DNA of 64,000 nucleotides, from assembly GCF_017355935.1 (NCBI RefSeq), contig NZ_JAFIQT010000011.1, forward strand, positions 44,101 through 108,100. Direction: 5' to 3'. This document shows, in pieces, positions 7,866 to 16,673 of the stretch; the first letter of the stretch is position 1; every line of letters starts with the position of its first letter. The position numbers and the translations under genes were made by a program. The notes beneath the pieces are model-generated. The model was not told where the DNA came from. It searched no databases and worked only from the letters and a program-made list of their open reading frames with translations. The stretch comes from Telluribacter humicola (lineage in GTDB: Bacteria; Bacteroidota; Bacteroidia; Cytophagales; Spirosomataceae).

Positions 7866-9137
7866 TTAGCTGGCTGCTATGACCTTCCAAAGTTGATTAA
7901 CCATCTCAGACGGTGCTATGGACAAGTCAACAGGTATCAGGTACAGCGGTAGTTGGGCGTCGTAATAGAAAGGAGCGGGAGCTTCCTGAAAAGCGGCGGT
8001 ACGTGGATAAAGCAGCACCAGCCTGACCTGCGTAGCCTCGCTCTGATACCGCTGGCCATAGGCGTATAGCTGATACAGATCCCCCTGATCCACACCGTGG
8101 TGACGGGTTGAGGATAGCTGCTTCCACTTAGTATCCAGTACCCATACTGTATTGCCCCACCGTATGACCACATCCGGTTTTAACTTAAACTGAGGATTAC
8201 CGCCCGGATCACTAAGCAGGTAGTGCAGTGCTTCCTGTGTCTGCACCATATAGTCTGTAGGCAGGTGCCGCTGCAGAGCCGCCGCTACGTACATCTCAAA
8301 CAGGCGGGACGTCGGAAAAAGCATGCCGGGTAAATGGCTGTCTCCCGCCGAAGCACCCGGTGCCTGACCTCCTAATAGCCACTGTACCCAGGGCCACAGC
8401 CAGGCATAGGTAGCAAACGAGCGGTTGGTTTTCTGAGCCAGTGCCAGGTCGGCCTGCCAGTCTGTGGAGGCAGGGATATCATCCATCGCAAATAGGTACT
8501 GACGTACCCGGTTCGCCCATACACCTTGCTGGATCTGCCGCAGGCAGGCTTTGAGCAGGCGGTTGGGTGCATTGTTACGCGTGCGCTCATCGTATACGAC
8601 TGGTAGTCGCTCGGGGTGAAGGGCCTGCCGGTGCGGTTGCCGATGGAGCTGTACCCTGCCCTTCACAAATTGTTGTTCACGCTCCACCGAGATATAGTCC
8701 GTGCGCAACCCTTGGTGCAAGAGTTTTTCAGCTTGCTGCACGAAGAGTGTCAACAGTATCTCGGGTAGCGACAGGGAAGTGGTCTGATGGAGATGCGCCT
8801 CCGGCAGGAGCCGAAAGGGTAGTTGGGGGACCGCCCGGAGCATACGTAGCAGCGAAGCCCGCGCCTGTACCACCTGATTGGTAGTAGCGGTATCCGGCGT
8901 GATCTTAGGCAATACTTCAATGGAAGTAGTATTAGCCTGTAGGAGCCCTACCCACTGGCCCACCCGCAGGTACTCCCTTCCCCGCTGCGCAAAGTACCGT
9001 AGCACCGGCTCCGCATCTTCCTGCAAGGCATAGGCTTTGAGGAAGTTGAAGTCGGCTTCGGGCAGATAGATATCTGCTTCGCTGCCCGGATCTTTAAGCT
9101 TGCCAATCAGGCTGTTTTCGGTGATGACGTAGGTCAA
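7866..9137 (-). CDS. McrC family restriction nuclease subunit (orphan)
   Basis: The 423-residue protein has the McrC layout: an N-terminal region of small beta-strands (VGQWVGLLQANTTSIEVLPKI, split near residues 60-80), a helical middle, and a C-terminal PD-(D/E)xK nuclease with KPDVVI at 320-325 and LDTKWK at 334-339. In E. coli, McrC is the nuclease activated by the GTP-translocating McrB to cut methylated DNA. No McrB-type AAA+ GTPase lies next to it: the upstream neighbour is a divergent Kelch gene and the downstream one is DUF1080. The reading frame is intact, so it is not a pseudogene by appearance. It may depend on a distant McrB or have another role. Confidence 0.82.
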   Translation of the reverse strand: MTYVITENSLIGKLKDPGSEADIYLPEADFNFLKAYALQEDAEPVLRYFAQRGREYLRVGQWVGLLQANTTSIEVLPKITPDTATTNQVVQARASLLRMLRAVPQLPFRLLPEAHLHQTTSLSLPEILLTLFVQQAEKLLHQGLRTDYISVEREQQFVKGRVQLHRQPHRQALHPERLPVVYDERTRNNAPNRLLKACLRQIQQGVWANRVRQYLFAMDDIPASTDWQADLALAQKTNRSFATYAWLWPWVQWLLGGQAPGASAGDSHLPGMLFPTSRLFEMYVAAALQRHLPTDYMVQTQEALHYLLSDPGGNPQFKLKPDVVIRWGNTVWVLDTKWKQLSSTRHHGVDQGDLYQLYAYGQRYQSEATQVRLVLLYPRTAAFQEAPAPFYYDAQLPLYLIPVDLSIAPSEMVNQLWKVIAAS

Positions 9138-9313
9138 GTGGGTACTTATTACTTTATTGGTAACGTATGTGTATCAGAGGAGCGGGTACTTGCTTTCTGC
9201 TCTTTGCTGATACAAATTTGCATAGGATATATTATAAACGGCAGATTCCTGCTTTATTACTAGTACAATAGTGCTATTCACCTATATACGCTATGTAAAA
9301 CACTCATAAACCT

Positions 9314-10297
9314 ATGAAAACACTACATACCCTTTCCTTTATAGCTCTTGGCATGCTGGCTACGGCGGGCTCTGTACTAGCCCAGGAGTGGAAGGCCGCC
9401 GAACCGCAAAGCCTACCCGAAAAAAGACACGAAAATTCTATGACCGCCGCCAACGGGAAGCTGTATCTGTTAGGTGGCCGGGGGATGCGGCCGGTGGATG
9501 TCTATGATCCGAAGAAAGACACCTGGACCAGTAAGAGCCAGACACCGATGGAGATGCACCACTTCCAGGCGGTGTCGCACGGGAGAGAGGTATATGTACT
9601 GGGAGCCTTTACCGGAGGGTACCCACACGAAACTCCCATCCCTAATATTTACATTTATAACCCTGAAAAGGACGAATGGCGCAAGGGACCTGAGATACCC
9701 GAAGCACGTCGGCGGGGAGCAGCGGGTGCCTTCGTCCATAACGACAAAATCTACCTTATCAATGGTATTCAGGATGGGCACTGGGACGGCCACGTAGCCT
9801 GGTTTGATGAGTATGATCCCAAGACTCAGACCTGGCGGCAACTTCCCGATGCGCCGCGTCCCCGCGACCACGTATCAGTGGCCGTACTGGACAACAAGCT
9901 CTACGTAGCCGGCGGACGCCTGTCTACCGCCAAGATCAATCAGGTACTGAACCGGACTATTCCGGAAGTAGATGTGTATGATTTCAAAACCAACAAATGG
10001 ACTACCCTCGATGCCTCACAAAACCTGCCTACGCTGCGTGCAGGAAATACGACGGTAGCTTTTGGACCTCGCATATTAGTGATGGGTGGCGAAAGCGATA
10101 CGCAGGTACCGGCCCATAGCGAGGTAGAAGGCTACAACCCTAAAACCAAGCGCTGGGAGCGGCTGCCTTCCCTGCACCAGGGACGTCATGGTACAGGAGC
10201 CGCGGTACTCAACGGCAAAGTGTACATCGTAGCAGGCTCGGCCAACCGAGGTGGTGGGCCCGAGCTTAACTCCATGGAGGTGCTCGAGAAGAAGTAG
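9314..10297 (+). CDS. Secreted Kelch-repeat protein
   Basis: The 327-residue protein starts with a signal peptide (MKTLHTLSFIALGMLATAGSVLA) and then shows about six Kelch blades of roughly 48 residues. Each has the pattern hydrophobic-GG followed by Tyr and Trp, as in LYLLGGRG, EVYVLGAF, IYLINGI, LYVAGGR, ILVMGGES and VYIVAGSA. Kelch propellers in Bacteroidota are often carbohydrate-binding or sialic-acid mutarotase-like, but nothing here fixes the ligand. It is likely periplasmic or outer-membrane associated. The M1 peptidase gene follows on the same strand after a hairpin. Confidence 0.85.
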   Translation: MKTLHTLSFIALGMLATAGSVLAQEWKAAEPQSLPEKRHENSMTAANGKLYLLGGRGMRPVDVYDPKKDTWTSKSQTPMEMHHFQAVSHGREVYVLGAFTGGYPHETPIPNIYIYNPEKDEWRKGPEIPEARRRGAAGAFVHNDKIYLINGIQDGHWDGHVAWFDEYDPKTQTWRQLPDAPRPRDHVSVAVLDNKLYVAGGRLSTAKINQVLNRTIPEVDVYDFKTNKWTTLDASQNLPTLRAGNTTVAFGPRILVMGGESDTQVPAHSEVEGYNPKTKRWERLPSLHQGRHGTGAAVLNGKVYIVAGSANRGGGPELNSMEVLEKK

Positions 10298-10322
10298 TAT
10301 TCTGGTATTTTCTCTATATTGG

Positions 10323-10347
10323 AAGCGGACTAAATTTTGGTCCGCTT
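10323..10347 (+). terminator. Terminator-like hairpin after the Kelch gene
   Basis: Arms aagcggac (10323-10330) and gtccgctt (10340-10347) pair over a 9-nt loop, followed by a T-rich stretch (tctgcgttttta). The position 26 bp after the stop codon supports a terminator. Confidence 0.55.
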
Positions 10348-10382
10348 TCTGCGTTTTTACTCTATAGCCTGAATAACGTACC

Positions 10383-12014
10383 ATGCTGAAAAAATACATC
10401 CTTTCTGCCTTCCTCTTCCTGCCCCTGCTTACTTCTGCCCAGCAGCGGCCCCAGTTTACCCGTCAGGATACATTACGTGGCTCCATCACTCCCGAGAGGA
10501 GCTGGTGGGACCTTACTTACTACCACCTGGACGTACGGGCCATGCCTTCAGATAGCAGTCTGCGCGGAAGTACTACCATTCACTACAAAGTACTAAAGCC
10601 TTACCAAACCATGCAGGTAGACCTGCAGCCGCCCCTGCGCGTGGATAAGGTAGTACAGGGAGGCGAGGAGCTGGCATTTCGTCGGGAGGGGAACGCGTAT
10701 TTCGTATCCCTGAAAAAAGCGCAGAAGGAAGGGCAGCAGGAGTCAGTCGAGGTATTTTATTCAGGAAAGCCCAAGGTAGCTACCCGGCCACCCTGGGAGG
10801 GAGGCGTACAGTGGGAGCGCGACAGCCAGGGACAGCCCTTCGTAGCTACGTCCTGTCAGGGTCTTGGAGCCAGCGTCTGGTGGCCCTGCAAAGACCACAT
10901 GTATGACGAACCCGACAGCATGCTCATCAGCATTACCACGCCCAAGGATTTGATGGATGTATCTAATGGCCGTTTGCGAAAGACTACCGAAAACAGCGAC
11001 GGTACCCGCACCTTCCACTGGTACGTAGATAACCCGATCAACAACTACGGGGTCAACATGAACATCGGGAACTACGTGACCTGGAATGAAAGCTACCAAG
11101 GCGAAAAAGGGAAGCTGGACCTGAGCTACTACGTACTACCCGAGGATCTTACCAAAGCCAAGGAGCAGTTTAAGCAGGTACCGCTGATGTTGAAAGCTTT
11201 CGAGCACTGGTTTGGACCGTACCCGTTCTACGAGGATGGCTATAAGCTGGTGCAGGTACCTTACCTGGGTATGGAGCACCAGAGTTCAGTTACGTATGGC
11301 AACGGTTTTCAGAATGGCTACCTGGGTAAAGACCTGTCAGGTACGGGATGGGGGCTGAAATGGGACTTCATCATTATCCATGAAAGCGGGCACGAGTGGT
11401 TTGCCAATAACATTACCTACAACGATGTGGCCGATATGTGGGTACACGAGAGCTTCACCAACTACTCCGAAAACCTCTTTACGGAGTACTACTACGGCAA
11501 GGAAGCTGGCTCCGATTACGTAACAGGTACCCGCCGGTTGATTCAGAATAAAGCTCCTATTGTAGGTATTCACGGGGTCAACCACGAGGGCTCGGGTGAT
11601 ATGTACTACAAGGGCGGCAACATGCTGCACACCATCCGACAAATCGTTAATGATGATACTAAATGGCGTCAGATCCTGCGCGGCCTGAACAAGACCTACT
11701 ACCATAAAACAGTCGATGGCTCCCAAATTGAGAACTACCTCAGCAAGCAGTCAGGCAAGGACCTGAGCAAGGTATTCGACCAGTACCTGCGCGACATCCG
11801 GATTCCGACATTGGAGTACACCTTTGAAGGAAATAATCTTCGCTACCGCTGGACCAACGCCATCGAAGGCTTTGATATGCCAGTAAAAGTGGCTTTGGAT
11901 GGAGGCAAATATGAATTTATTTCACCCACAACCTCCTGGAAAACGATGAAGGCCAAAGGTGCTAAATCACTAACGGTGGATCGGAACTTCTATGTAGGGG
12001 CCAAGGGAGTATAG
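10383..12014 (+). CDS. M1 family metallopeptidase
   Basis: This 543-residue secreted protein has a signal peptide (MLKKYILSAFLFLPLLTSAQ). It is a gluzincin aminopeptidase: the zinc motif HESGHEW is at 333-339 and the third ligand Glu at about 356 in WVHESFTNYSEN. The substrate-amine binding motif is GMEHQ (about 296-300), a variant of the usual GAMEN. The N-terminal saddle domain is present, but the large C-terminal helical domain of PepN is missing, which is normal for short bacterial M1 members. It likely trims peptides in the periplasm. A strong terminator follows, so it is the last gene of its transcript. Confidence 0.92.
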   Translation: MLKKYILSAFLFLPLLTSAQQRPQFTRQDTLRGSITPERSWWDLTYYHLDVRAMPSDSSLRGSTTIHYKVLKPYQTMQVDLQPPLRVDKVVQGGEELAFRREGNAYFVSLKKAQKEGQQESVEVFYSGKPKVATRPPWEGGVQWERDSQGQPFVATSCQGLGASVWWPCKDHMYDEPDSMLISITTPKDLMDVSNGRLRKTTENSDGTRTFHWYVDNPINNYGVNMNIGNYVTWNESYQGEKGKLDLSYYVLPEDLTKAKEQFKQVPLMLKAFEHWFGPYPFYEDGYKLVQVPYLGMEHQSSVTYGNGFQNGYLGKDLSGTGWGLKWDFIIIHESGHEWFANNITYNDVADMWVHESFTNYSENLFTEYYYGKEAGSDYVTGTRRLIQNKAPIVGIHGVNHEGSGDMYYKGGNMLHTIRQIVNDDTKWRQILRGLNKTYYHKTVDGSQIENYLSKQSGKDLSKVFDQYLRDIRIPTLEYTFEGNNLRYRWTNAIEGFDMPVKVALDGGKYEFISPTTSWKTMKAKGAKSLTVDRNFYVGAKGV

Positions 12015-12043
12015 GGAAGAATATAGCAAAGAATCTTTTTAGA

Positions 12044-12096
12044 AACGCAGGGGTTATAGCAGTCGGTCAGTAGGCTATAACACCTGCGTTTTTTCT
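12044..12096 (+). terminator. Intrinsic terminator after the M1 peptidase gene
   Basis: Left arm aacgcagg-ggttatagc and right arm gctataac-acctgcgtt (ending at 12090) form a 17-pair stem, followed by a T-run and C. It is a textbook intrinsic terminator. Confidence 0.9.
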
Positions 12097-12218
12097 TCAT
12101 TTGCAGAAATTAAAATAGATCCCCTAACCTACTCGTTACTATACACATCTACAACAATAAACCTACTCTATGCCCCTTTCTCTACGCTAATTTCTCTAAA
12201 ATAATATCCCCTCAAAGA

Positions 12219-13361
12219 ATGATTGTGAGCCTGGCAAAGTGGTGGAGCGTGGTAAGCCTGCTCCTGTTTATCGTATCCTGTGAACAAAAAGAAGTTGGAC
12301 CTGCCGAGGATTGTCTAGTACAGGCGGCCGCCGGTAATGGTGAAATTATTGAAGGTACGTATATCGTAACCTTGAAGCCCGGTACGGCAGGCGGAGCTTC
12401 TAATGCACGCATGGCGGCTGGTCGGATTGGGGTGGAAGAGAGTAGCATTGAGCGGTATATTGAGGGGGATCAGTTGGCTCTGGTGGCGCATCTTACCCAA
12501 GCGGAGGCAAACGAAATAAGTACTGACCCTGCCGTAGAGCAGGTGGAGCCGGACCGGCGGATTTCGCTTTGTTCCTGCATTACTGTACTGGCTCCCCGCC
12601 TTACTACCTGGAATATCGTCAAGACCGGCTACGGTGGCCTCAACAACGAAACCCGAACTGCCTGGGTGGTAGATACCGGCATTGACCTAGATCATCCCGA
12701 CCTGAATGTAGATGCTACCCGTGCCCGCTCTTTTGTGGAGGGACAAACCTCCGCGGATGATCTAAACGGGCATGGTACTCATGTGGCAGGTATTATCGGC
12801 GCTAAAAACAATAATGTGGGTATGCTGGGGGTAGCACCCGGCGCTAAGGTAGTACCCATCAAGATCCTGGATAAGGAAGGAGAGGGAACCCTTTCGGGGC
12901 TAGTTGCAGCTCTATCCTATATCAGCCAGAGTGCGAAGGCGGGTGATGTGGTGAATATTAGTTTGGGCGGAGAGTTCAGCTCCTACCGCCTGGATCAGGA
13001 GATACGTGCCGCCGCCGATAAGGGTATTCTGTTTGCCATTGCGGCCGGTAATAAAGGCATTAATGTAGATGGCTATTCGCCTGCTCGCGTTAATCACCAG
13101 AATGTTGTAACGGTATCGGCCATAGACAGTACAGAGACCTTCGCCAGCTTCTCTAACTTCGGTACGGCGGTAGATGTAAGTGCCTTCGGTGTCAGAATTC
13201 CTTCTACCTATGCCAACGGGCGCTATGCCATTGCCAGTGGTACCTCTATGGCTGCTCCGCACGTGGCAGGGCTTATGCTCATTCGAGGACGGAATATCCC
13301 TTTGCGGGGCACTGCTAAAAATGACCCGGACGGAAAGCCTGACCCCATAGCCCGTCAGTAG
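12219..13361 (+). CDS. S8 family (subtilisin-like) serine protease, lipoprotein
   Basis: The 380-residue protein has a lipoprotein signal (LLLFIVSC, lipidated Cys about residue 21). An inhibitor I9-like propeptide follows (about 44-112, GTYIVTLKPG to VEQVEPDRR), then the subtilase domain. The catalytic triad is complete: Asp152 in VVDTGID, His185 in NGHGTHVAG and Ser343 in SGTSMAAPHVAG; the oxyanion Asn lies in AAGNKG. It should be exported, processed and anchored to a membrane by its lipid. The C-terminus ends shortly after the Ser motif with a polar tail, without a sorting domain. It converges on the VWA gene 12 bp away. Confidence 0.93.
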   Translation: MIVSLAKWWSVVSLLLFIVSCEQKEVGPAEDCLVQAAAGNGEIIEGTYIVTLKPGTAGGASNARMAAGRIGVEESSIERYIEGDQLALVAHLTQAEANEISTDPAVEQVEPDRRISLCSCITVLAPRLTTWNIVKTGYGGLNNETRTAWVVDTGIDLDHPDLNVDATRARSFVEGQTSADDLNGHGTHVAGIIGAKNNNVGMLGVAPGAKVVPIKILDKEGEGTLSGLVAALSYISQSAKAGDVVNISLGGEFSSYRLDQEIRAAADKGILFAIAAGNKGINVDGYSPARVNHQNVVTVSAIDSTETFASFSNFGTAVDVSAFGVRIPSTYANGRYAIASGTSMAAPHVAGLMLIRGRNIPLRGTAKNDPDGKPDPIARQ

Positions 13362-13373
13362 GAGCGAGCTTAC

Positions 13374-14495
13374 TTAAAGCCACTTACCAAGTGCTTTCAG
13401 GCTCTCTATGTTATGAGCAGAGGCAAATACATCGACGTATGGAAGAACTGCCTGCATGGCTGCTGTACGGGGTTGATAGGTAGGATTACCAGCTAATGGA
13501 TTCAGCCAGATCACCTTGCAGGACTTCTGCTGGATGCGCTGCATGGCCTCGGCCAGTACATTCGGATCGCCTGTGTCCCAGCCGTCGCTCAGGATAATGA
13601 CCAGCGTCTCTCTATTAAGCAAACGCCCGTAGTCGTTGGCGAACGTCCATAGGCTAGGCCCGATGCGGGTCCCGCCCGACCAGCCGGCCGTATGCTCCGA
13701 CAATTCCCGCAGGGCCTCCTGAAAACTCTGCTGCTTGAGGTCCGCCGTGACGTGGTGAAGCTGGGTACTGAAGACAAAGGTTTCGATCCGTCGAAATACC
13801 GACTGGAAGGCGTACAGAAACTGGATCAGGAAGGTGCTGTACAGGTCCATGGACTTACTCACATCGGCCAGTACCACCAGCCGTACCCGGTTTCGACGCG
13901 GACGTTTGTACACTAATTCTACCAGTTCGCCTCCCCGGCGCAGGTTACGACGCAGAGTATTCTTCAAGTCAAATTCTTGTGCAGAATGCGATTTCTCCCG
14001 GCGGCGGTTCAGCTTACGGGCCAGTGCCTGCGATACTTCCTGTATAATTCTGACAAGCTCCGCCAACTGGTCGGCGGGTACCAGCGAAAAGTCTTTCTGG
14101 CTAAGTGTTTCGGTAATGGAGTGGCTGGCCGTTTCTGTTTCTTCGTTGTTCTTTTGACCGTTCAGCCAGCTTTTCAGGGCATCGAAGGAAGGCTGCTGAG
14201 TACCATTCTGCTTTCCGTTCTTCTTCCGGCTGTCTTTGGTTTTGCTATCCACCGCTTTCTCCAGTTCCTTCCAGTACTGATCAAACAGCTCCGGAAACTG
14301 CTGAACTTGCTGTGCATTATGTGTAAGTGCTACCTGTAAGGCCAGCGCAAAGCGGGAACGATCGTCGGGCGTAACCAGCGACATGGCCCGTAGAGCCGTA
14401 GCCTCTTCCTCCGATCCAATCCTGAAATCATGTGAGCGAAGGAATCTACAAAAGTCAACTACGTTACTGGTCAGGTCGGTACGGCGGTTGATCAT
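13374..14495 (-). CDS. VWA domain protein, CoxE-like
   Basis: The 373-residue protein carries an N-terminal helical region (about 1-200, with a Lys/Asn-rich linker near 85-120) and a C-terminal von Willebrand A domain. The metal-ion site DVSKS is at 211-215 and a later Asp in SDGWDTG. This is the CoxE pattern. In the carboxydotroph Oligotropha/Afipia, CoxD (a MoxR AAA+ ATPase) and CoxE together mature the [CuSMoO2] centre of CO dehydrogenase. Here the gene is downstream of a MoxR gene and the coxSLM-type operon, which supports a cofactor-maturation role; the actual centre is unknown. It is cytoplasmic: no signal peptide is seen. Confidence 0.86.
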   Translation of the reverse strand: MINRRTDLTSNVVDFCRFLRSHDFRIGSEEEATALRAMSLVTPDDRSRFALALQVALTHNAQQVQQFPELFDQYWKELEKAVDSKTKDSRKKNGKQNGTQQPSFDALKSWLNGQKNNEETETASHSITETLSQKDFSLVPADQLAELVRIIQEVSQALARKLNRRREKSHSAQEFDLKNTLRRNLRRGGELVELVYKRPRRNRVRLVVLADVSKSMDLYSTFLIQFLYAFQSVFRRIETFVFSTQLHHVTADLKQQSFQEALRELSEHTAGWSGGTRIGPSLWTFANDYGRLLNRETLVIILSDGWDTGDPNVLAEAMQRIQQKSCKVIWLNPLAGNPTYQPRTAAMQAVLPYVDVFASAHNIESLKALGKWL

Positions 14496-14514
14496 AGGCT
14501 TTTATTTGCTGTAG

Positions 14515-14715
14515 GCTTTATGCTATAAGCATTTTATTTGGTGCTAACCCTGATTTGTAATCAGGGTTGGATCTACTAGCGTTTTTAACGCGAAATTAGC
14601 CAATGCTATTTTATAACCGTCGCTGCTCATACGCGTTATAAACGCTATTTGAGTATGCACTGATTGCAAATCAGTGCAAGCATACGCCGAACGAAGTAAA
14701 CCAATTGCATAAAGC
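14515..14715. repeat. MITE/REP-like element with nested inverted repeats
   Basis: The spacer between the VWA and moxR genes holds a symmetrical set of inverted repeats. The outer pair is gctttatgc (14515-14523) with gcataaagc (14707-14715). Two perfect hairpins flank the centre: 14546-14568 (10-bp stem, loop tgt) and gcactgatt/aatcagtgc near 14657-14677. The innermost 16-nt arms at 14577-14592 and 14632-14647 pair with one mismatch. No ORF of note lies inside. The layout resembles a MITE or REP-type element, but terminal direct repeats are not evident. Confidence 0.55.
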
Positions 14716-14730
14716 ATACGGCTCTAAGTT

Positions 14731-15633
14731 TTATAAGTTATCAAATTTTGAAACCACGCCCGTCTTTTCGTACAGTTCACTAAGCGATAGCTGGGCGGTG
14801 CGGGTATCCTTCCAGTCTTTCAGCACTACACCCAGTGTTTGCTCGACAATGTCTTTGGGTAAATGATCAAAATGGAGGATGGATAGCGCCCGGGCCCAGT
14901 CGATGGTTTCGGCGATACCGGGTGTTTTTTCCAGCCGTAGCTTACGCAGCTCCTGCATAAAGCGGCAGATCTGTTCCGCCAGTTGTTCATTGATTTGTGG
15001 TACTTTACCTCGCACAATGGCCAGCTCCTTTTCATAATCAGGATAATCAATCCAGAGGTAGAGGCAGCGTCGGCGCAGGGCTTCTGATAGCTCCCGGATG
15101 CGGTTGCCGGTCACGATCACCTGCGGGATGTGCGTGGCTTTGATGGTACCTACCTCAGGGATAGTAATCTGCCAGTCCGAAAGTACCTCGAGCAGGAAGC
15201 TTTCAAACTCCTCATCGGCCCGGTCTACCTCGTCGATGAGCAGTACCGGTTTCTTTGGATAGGTGATGGCTTCTAGAAGGGGACGCTTCATCAGGAACTT
15301 CTCCCCGAAGATTTCTTCTTCCAGGTCCTGAGTGGTACCTGTACTTTGTGCTTCCACCATTTTCAGGTGCAGGAGTTGCCGCTGGTAATTCCACTCGTAG
15401 AGGGCATGGGTAGCGTCCAGCCCTTCGTAACACTGCAGGCGGATCAGGTCGGTATCCAGCGCTCGCGCCATTACCTTGGCTATTTCGGTTTTGCCTACTC
15501 CGGCTGGCCCTTCGATGAGCAGGGGTTTCTGCAGCTGCATGGAGAGGTACACCGCCATGGTTACGCTGGGGTCGGTAATGTAGCCCTGGGACTGGAGGAG
15601 ATCAGCTATTCTTTCTAATTCCTGATTGTGCAT
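14731..15633 (-). CDS. MoxR family AAA+ ATPase, CoxD-like
   Basis: The 300-residue protein is an AAA+ ATPase of the MoxR group. Walker A GPAGVGKT is at 42-49, Walker B is in VLLIDEVDRADEEFE, and the sensor/arginine-finger region is ITVTGNRIRELSEALRRRC-like (read as VIVTGNRIRELSEALRRR). MoxR ATPases work with VWA partners as metal-cofactor or complex-assembly chaperones; the next gene is a CoxE-like VWA protein, so a CoxD/CoxE pair is a good reading. A hairpin and a spacer repeat separate it from the upstream coxM gene, so the pair may be transcribed separately from the structural subunits. Confidence 0.88.
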   Translation of the reverse strand: MHNQELERIADLLQSQGYITDPSVTMAVYLSMQLQKPLLIEGPAGVGKTEIAKVMARALDTDLIRLQCYEGLDATHALYEWNYQRQLLHLKMVEAQSTGTTQDLEEEIFGEKFLMKRPLLEAITYPKKPVLLIDEVDRADEEFESFLLEVLSDWQITIPEVGTIKATHIPQVIVTGNRIRELSEALRRRCLYLWIDYPDYEKELAIVRGKVPQINEQLAEQICRFMQELRKLRLEKTPGIAETIDWARALSILHFDHLPKDIVEQTLGVVLKDWKDTRTAQLSLSELYEKTGVVSKFDNL

Positions 15634-15649
15634 AAATATTAAAAATTAG

Positions 15650-15720
15650 GTTAACCACAGAGGTACGCAGAGTGATGGCCCAGAGTATCTAAGAGTAAAG
15701 TTTTGTGTCCTCTGTACCTA
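15650..15720. repeat. Intergenic inverted repeat of the 'cagag' word family
   Basis: The spacer upstream of moxR reads ttaaccacagaggtacgcag, then returns as gtcctctgtacct; the arms pair imperfectly. The same words (ccacag, cgcagag, cctctg) recur at 25651-25749 and 42341-42362. Confidence 0.5.
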
Positions 15721-15760
15721 CCTCCCTTTGACACTATGATAAAGAAAGTGCCCCAAACTA

Positions 15761-15810
15761 TAAAACCTTGAAGCCGGTCCGAGGGGTGACGGCCCAACTT
15801 CAAGGTTTTA
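15761..15810 (-). terminator. Terminator after coxM
   Basis: A perfect 13-bp stem pairs 15761-15773 with 15798-15810 around a GC-rich loop. On the reverse strand it is followed by T-rich sequence, 18 bp after the coxM stop codon. Confidence 0.75.
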
Positions 15811-15828
15811 ATCAAAAGCGAGATAGAG

Positions 15829-16659
15829 CTATGCCACCGCCTTCAGGGCTCGTTTGCAGTACACGCGGGCCAGGTGCTGACGGTACTCCTCTGTAGCGAA
15901 GTGGTCGCTGTTGAGGGATACGCCTTGGGCGGCTTTGGCTGCTGCTGCCTCAATGACATCATCTGTAAGCTGCTGACCCGAGAGAGCTTCCTCCACGCCT
16001 GTATCGCGGAAAGGTGCGTCGGATACTCCGGTGAAGGCTACCCGTACGGAGCCATCCGGATGACGTACCACCGAGCAGCCTACAATGGCGAAGCGCGAGG
16101 CCGGCTGGGCAAACTTCTGGTAGTTCATACGAGTACCCTCGGCCGGAACAGGAAGGCGAATCTCGGTAATGATCTCGCCTTCTTCCAGAGCCGTTGAGTA
16201 GAAGCCAATGAAGAAATCAGCCGCGGCTACCAAGCGCGAGCCATTTTTACCCCGTAGTACAACCTCACCATCGGCCGCAATGACCATAGCGGGCCAGTCG
16301 GCCGAGGGGTCGGCGTGGGCCAAACTACCTCCAAGAGTACCTTTATGCCGTACCATAGGATCGCCAATGAGGGCGGCACCTTCGGCAAACATGGGGAGGT
16401 GCTGTTTGATCAGATCTGACTTCATGATCTCGTCGTGGGTAGTACCCGCTCCAATCACAATCTCACCGTTTTCTTCGCGTATGCCCTTGAGCGAGGGGAT
16501 ACGGGCAATATCTATCAGTTTGCCGGGAGCGCTCAGCCGAAGCTTCAGCGCTGGTACCAGGCTGTGACCACCGGCCAGGATCTTGGCGTCGTCGTCGAGC
16601 AGGTCCAGTGCCTCCTCGACCGACTCGGGCCGGGCGTAATCAAATGCGTAGGGTATCAT
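15829..16659 (-). CDS. Molybdenum hydroxylase FAD-binding subunit (CoxM-like)
   Basis: The 276-residue protein belongs to the FAD-binding medium subunit family of xanthine dehydrogenase/CO dehydrogenase enzymes. The two flavin motifs are seen: AGGHS at 29-33 and TLGGSLAHADPSAD at 108-121. The length matches the family. It should pass electrons from the 2Fe-2S small subunit to an acceptor through FAD. It sits at the 3' end of the coxG-S-L-M series, only 14 bp after the large-subunit stop codon, and is followed by a terminator. The FAD role is well grounded; the acceptor is unknown. Confidence 0.93.
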   Translation of the reverse strand: MIPYAFDYARPESVEEALDLLDDDAKILAGGHSLVPALKLRLSAPGKLIDIARIPSLKGIREENGEIVIGAGTTHDEIMKSDLIKQHLPMFAEGAALIGDPMVRHKGTLGGSLAHADPSADWPAMVIAADGEVVLRGKNGSRLVAAADFFIGFYSTALEEGEIITEIRLPVPAEGTRMNYQKFAQPASRFAIVGCSVVRHPDGSVRVAFTGVSDAPFRDTGVEEALSGQQLTDDVIEAAAAKAAQGVSLNSDHFATEEYRQHLARVYCKRALKAVA

Positions 16660-16673
16660 CTTGAAATGTCGGT

